DNA from: Linepithema humile
Taxonomy: Eukaryota; Arthropoda; Insecta; Hymenoptera; Formicidae
Direction: 5' to 3'
NCBI RefSeq assembly: GCF_040581485.1
Contig: NC_090130.1
Location: 11,053,426 to 11,117,425 of the forward strand
DNA length: 64,000 bases
Shown: positions 62,118-64,000 of the stretch, piece by piece
Numbering within the stretch: the first letter of the stretch is position 1
How the letters are laid out: every line of letters starts with the position of its first letter
Made by a program: the position numbers and the translations under genes
Notes under the pieces: generated by a model
What the model was told of the DNA's origin: nothing
What the model saw: the letters and a program-made list of their open reading frames with translations, nothing else
Database searches by the model: none

Positions 62118-63182
62118 TTTTTAGCGTATGCTTTATTGTTTCATTGTTATAATATATTTTAAGTGTATCTGTTTAATAAATATTATTCCAATTTAAAATT
62201 ATTTTGTATTATCCCGACTATGTGTCTTTCCCATCCTATCCACTATACTGACCTATCCTACAGCGCGCGAGTCAAGTTACGCCGTAGTAATAAAGGAACC
62301 GTTTAAATAAATATACAATTTGAAAAGTTTTATTAAAATAAACTTATTTATATTAAATAAAATAATAATAAATTAATAAAACTGAGGCTATTATATATAA
62401 TAAATTATTAAATTTGAGATTACAATGTTGAACAATATAGAAGTTATGTTACACTGACCTACCTTACATGAGATAAGCGAGCGTGTTAGGTTACCGCTGA
62501 GAATGAAAGAAAGGAAGGAGTAAACAAGTGATTATATTTTAAATTATTTTTTTTATTATTCTGACTCCCCATACACTACAAAAAAGTTTAGAGCATCTTA
62601 CAATTTTTAGATAATTTTAATTAACTTTACGCACTAACATTGTAAATATATGTAATTTTTTTTATTATTTTCCTTAAACTTTATCCAAATACGTACATTC
62701 ACAAATAAGTATCGATATTTTAAATAAAATAATTGTATCTGTGAGAAAAATATAATTTTATTTTAAAAATTGTAAGGTGTTCCAAACTTTTGAGCGGTAA
62801 TGTATATCGTTCCTATGTCTCGACCTATCTTACTGCGTGACAAAAGCGCGTGTCCATTTACCGCTCGGGATAGGAGAAGGAAAGAAATGAGGGGACAATA
62901 AGAATAAGAATATTAAAAGTTTATAATATTAATAATTTATTTTTCTAACAATGTATATGTATATATATAGTAATATATATAGTAATAAATGTAAATTTAA
63001 GTGTAAGACATAATAAATTACTTAACAAAAAAAATATTGAAATAATAAATTATAAAAATATAAAAGAAAACATTATAATATAAAAAATCTGCTGGATATC
63101 ATCATCTGTAACAAAAAAAATAAAAAAATTATTAATAAAACGATTTCTATAAATAAAAGAAAAAAAACTGTAATACCTACAA
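62118..63182. repeat. Non-coding DNA between two convergent genes, with three diverged repeat blocks
   Basis: Three blocks at about 62,216-62,300, 62,448-62,525 and 62,812-62,892 share 'ctgacctatcttac', 'gcgagcgtgt', 'ttaccgct' and a purine-rich 'ggagaaggaaagaaatga' tail, with AT-rich filler between. I see no coding frame here. The blocks look like an old tandem array with a period of roughly 230-360 bp. Confidence 0.6.
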
Positions 63183-63630
63183 TTAAATGGAGAAGTCTGT
63201 AGATAACACAGCCATTACAGCACTTAATACATTGTTCGTACTGATTGTATCTTGCTCTATCTGCTGGAACAGTGTGATCATGACATTTATTTGTGTCATC
63301 GTTGCCAAGTTATTCCTGACATCAGCTCTGGAAACAAATCATAAAATACACAATTAAAAAATGAATTTATAAGTTATAACAATTGTACATGTGTATGAGT
63401 GACACAAAATGAGTATGTAATAAGAAAGTTACTTACATTGAAAGTATTATCGCCCCATGCTCATTTCCTTCTACGTTGTACGTGATCCGGAAGGAATCCG
63501 GAACATTTTGCTGCATCTCCTGCACCGATATTTGAAAACGATGCATCACGTCCGTCAATGATCTAGCCCTTTCAGCTACGATTGTAGCCAATGCCAAAAT
63601 TTGTCCAATTTCGACGTTGTAGAATTCCAT
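63183..63630 (-). CDS. Unrecognised 112-aa helical protein, two exons
   Basis: Exon 1 is 63,437-63,630 (Met at 63,630; donor CAAT|GTAAGT). Exon 2 is 63,183-63,327 (acceptor gtttccag), ending in TAA. Phases agree and give 112 aa. The protein is alpha-helical by composition, without cysteines or obvious motifs: an N-terminal helix (LALATIVAERARSLTDVMHR), then a Gln/Met-rich stretch and a C-terminal helix rich in Ala/Val/Ser. It is convergent with the PC4-like gene. A TATA box lies about 70 bp upstream (63,701). No family recognised. Confidence 0.6.
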
Positions 63631-63700
63631 TTTTCAAACTCTCTTGATTCACTCACAAACTGTACGTGGAGACTTATGACGGTCCTAGTCTCCGACGCAT

Positions 63701-63707
63701 TTTTATA
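63701..63707 (-). promoter_or_regulatory. TATA box of the - strand small gene
   Basis: The - strand reads GTGGGTATAAAAATG about 70 bp before the Met. It shares GGGTATAAAA with the + strand gene's promoter. Confidence 0.6.
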
Positions 63708-63735
63708 CCCACATCTTTAACATGTGTTACAAATC

Positions 63736-64000
63736 TATGTGTCCATCCTACGGGGGGTTATCTTTTCCAATCTCAGCATAAAATAAAAGATATAGTTAAA
63801 TATAACGCAGAGAGATACTCTTAATGTCTAACGTAATCTCAAAATGTAACATAATATTAATTCTTTTTGAGAAGGAATATAACACATTGTATGTATTGCA
63901 ATCTATATAGTTACTCTACGGGGAGTTATATTTTCAAACTCAGCATAAAATAACAAAGGCATACACTCTTAATTTCTCACGCAATCTCGAAATGTAATTC
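63736..64000. repeat. Tandem non-coding repeat, period about 164 bp
   Basis: 63,736-63,855 and 63,900-64,000 are diverged direct copies ('tctacggggagttat', 'ctcagcataaaata', 'cactcttaat', 'aatctcgaaatgtaa'). The array runs off the window end, so its extent is unknown. Confidence 0.8.

Overview
The window looks like nuclear DNA from an insect, plausibly a hymenopteran such as an ant. This is inference from AT-rich intergenic DNA, short GT-AG introns, and a mix of BEL/Pao, Gypsy, Penelope-like, hAT and mariner-type repeats. I see no marker that fixes the species. Only two conventional host genes are evident, both on the + strand. Most of the right half is transposable elements nested inside one another.

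Left part (1-27,200). After palindromic repeats comes a 14-exon ankyrin-repeat protein gene (5,095-15,124, about 1,446 aa by my exon model). Its second intron holds one TTAA-flanked element nested inside another. A stretch of about 6 kb with non-autonomous repeats and no convincing gene follows. Then comes a five-exon CDKL1/4-type protein kinase (21,916-26,980, 359 aa), whose first intron carries an uninterrupted (GA)n tract of about 559 bp.

Middle (27,480-34,195). This holds a hAT MITE with an 8-bp target duplication. Next is a Penelope-like element (PLE) with inverted terminal arms, and a second PLE has inserted into its left arm. The arms carry hammerhead-ribozyme-like motifs. A solo LTR inside a mariner-type MITE and a third, decayed PLE follow.

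Nest (34,196-59,830). A palindromic TA-flanked MITE was split by a Gypsy-class, env-bearing element on the - strand (34,750-59,743; LTRs of 830 bp; tRNA-Leu-type primer site). That element was then hit by a 680-bp solo LTR in its 3' LTR, by a 3.67-kb DNA transposon at the 3' LTR junction (itself hit by a palindromic mariner MITE), by a 7.9-kb BEL/Pao element inside env, and by a 3.4-kb hAT element inside integrase. Target duplications support most of these steps. The env-like protein resembles the glycoproteins of chuvirus-like negative-strand viruses, and it is broken.

Right end (59,869-64,000). After another MITE comes a G-rich minisatellite. It is followed by a compact unit of two convergent, spliced small genes, each preceded by a GGGTATAAAA promoter, with tandemly duplicated non-coding DNA between and beyond them. 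One gene has a PC4-like single-stranded-DNA-binding signature; I do not recognise the other. This is the best candidate here for something undescribed. All exon limits, domain calls and insertion boundaries were read by eye from the sequence; no database search was run.
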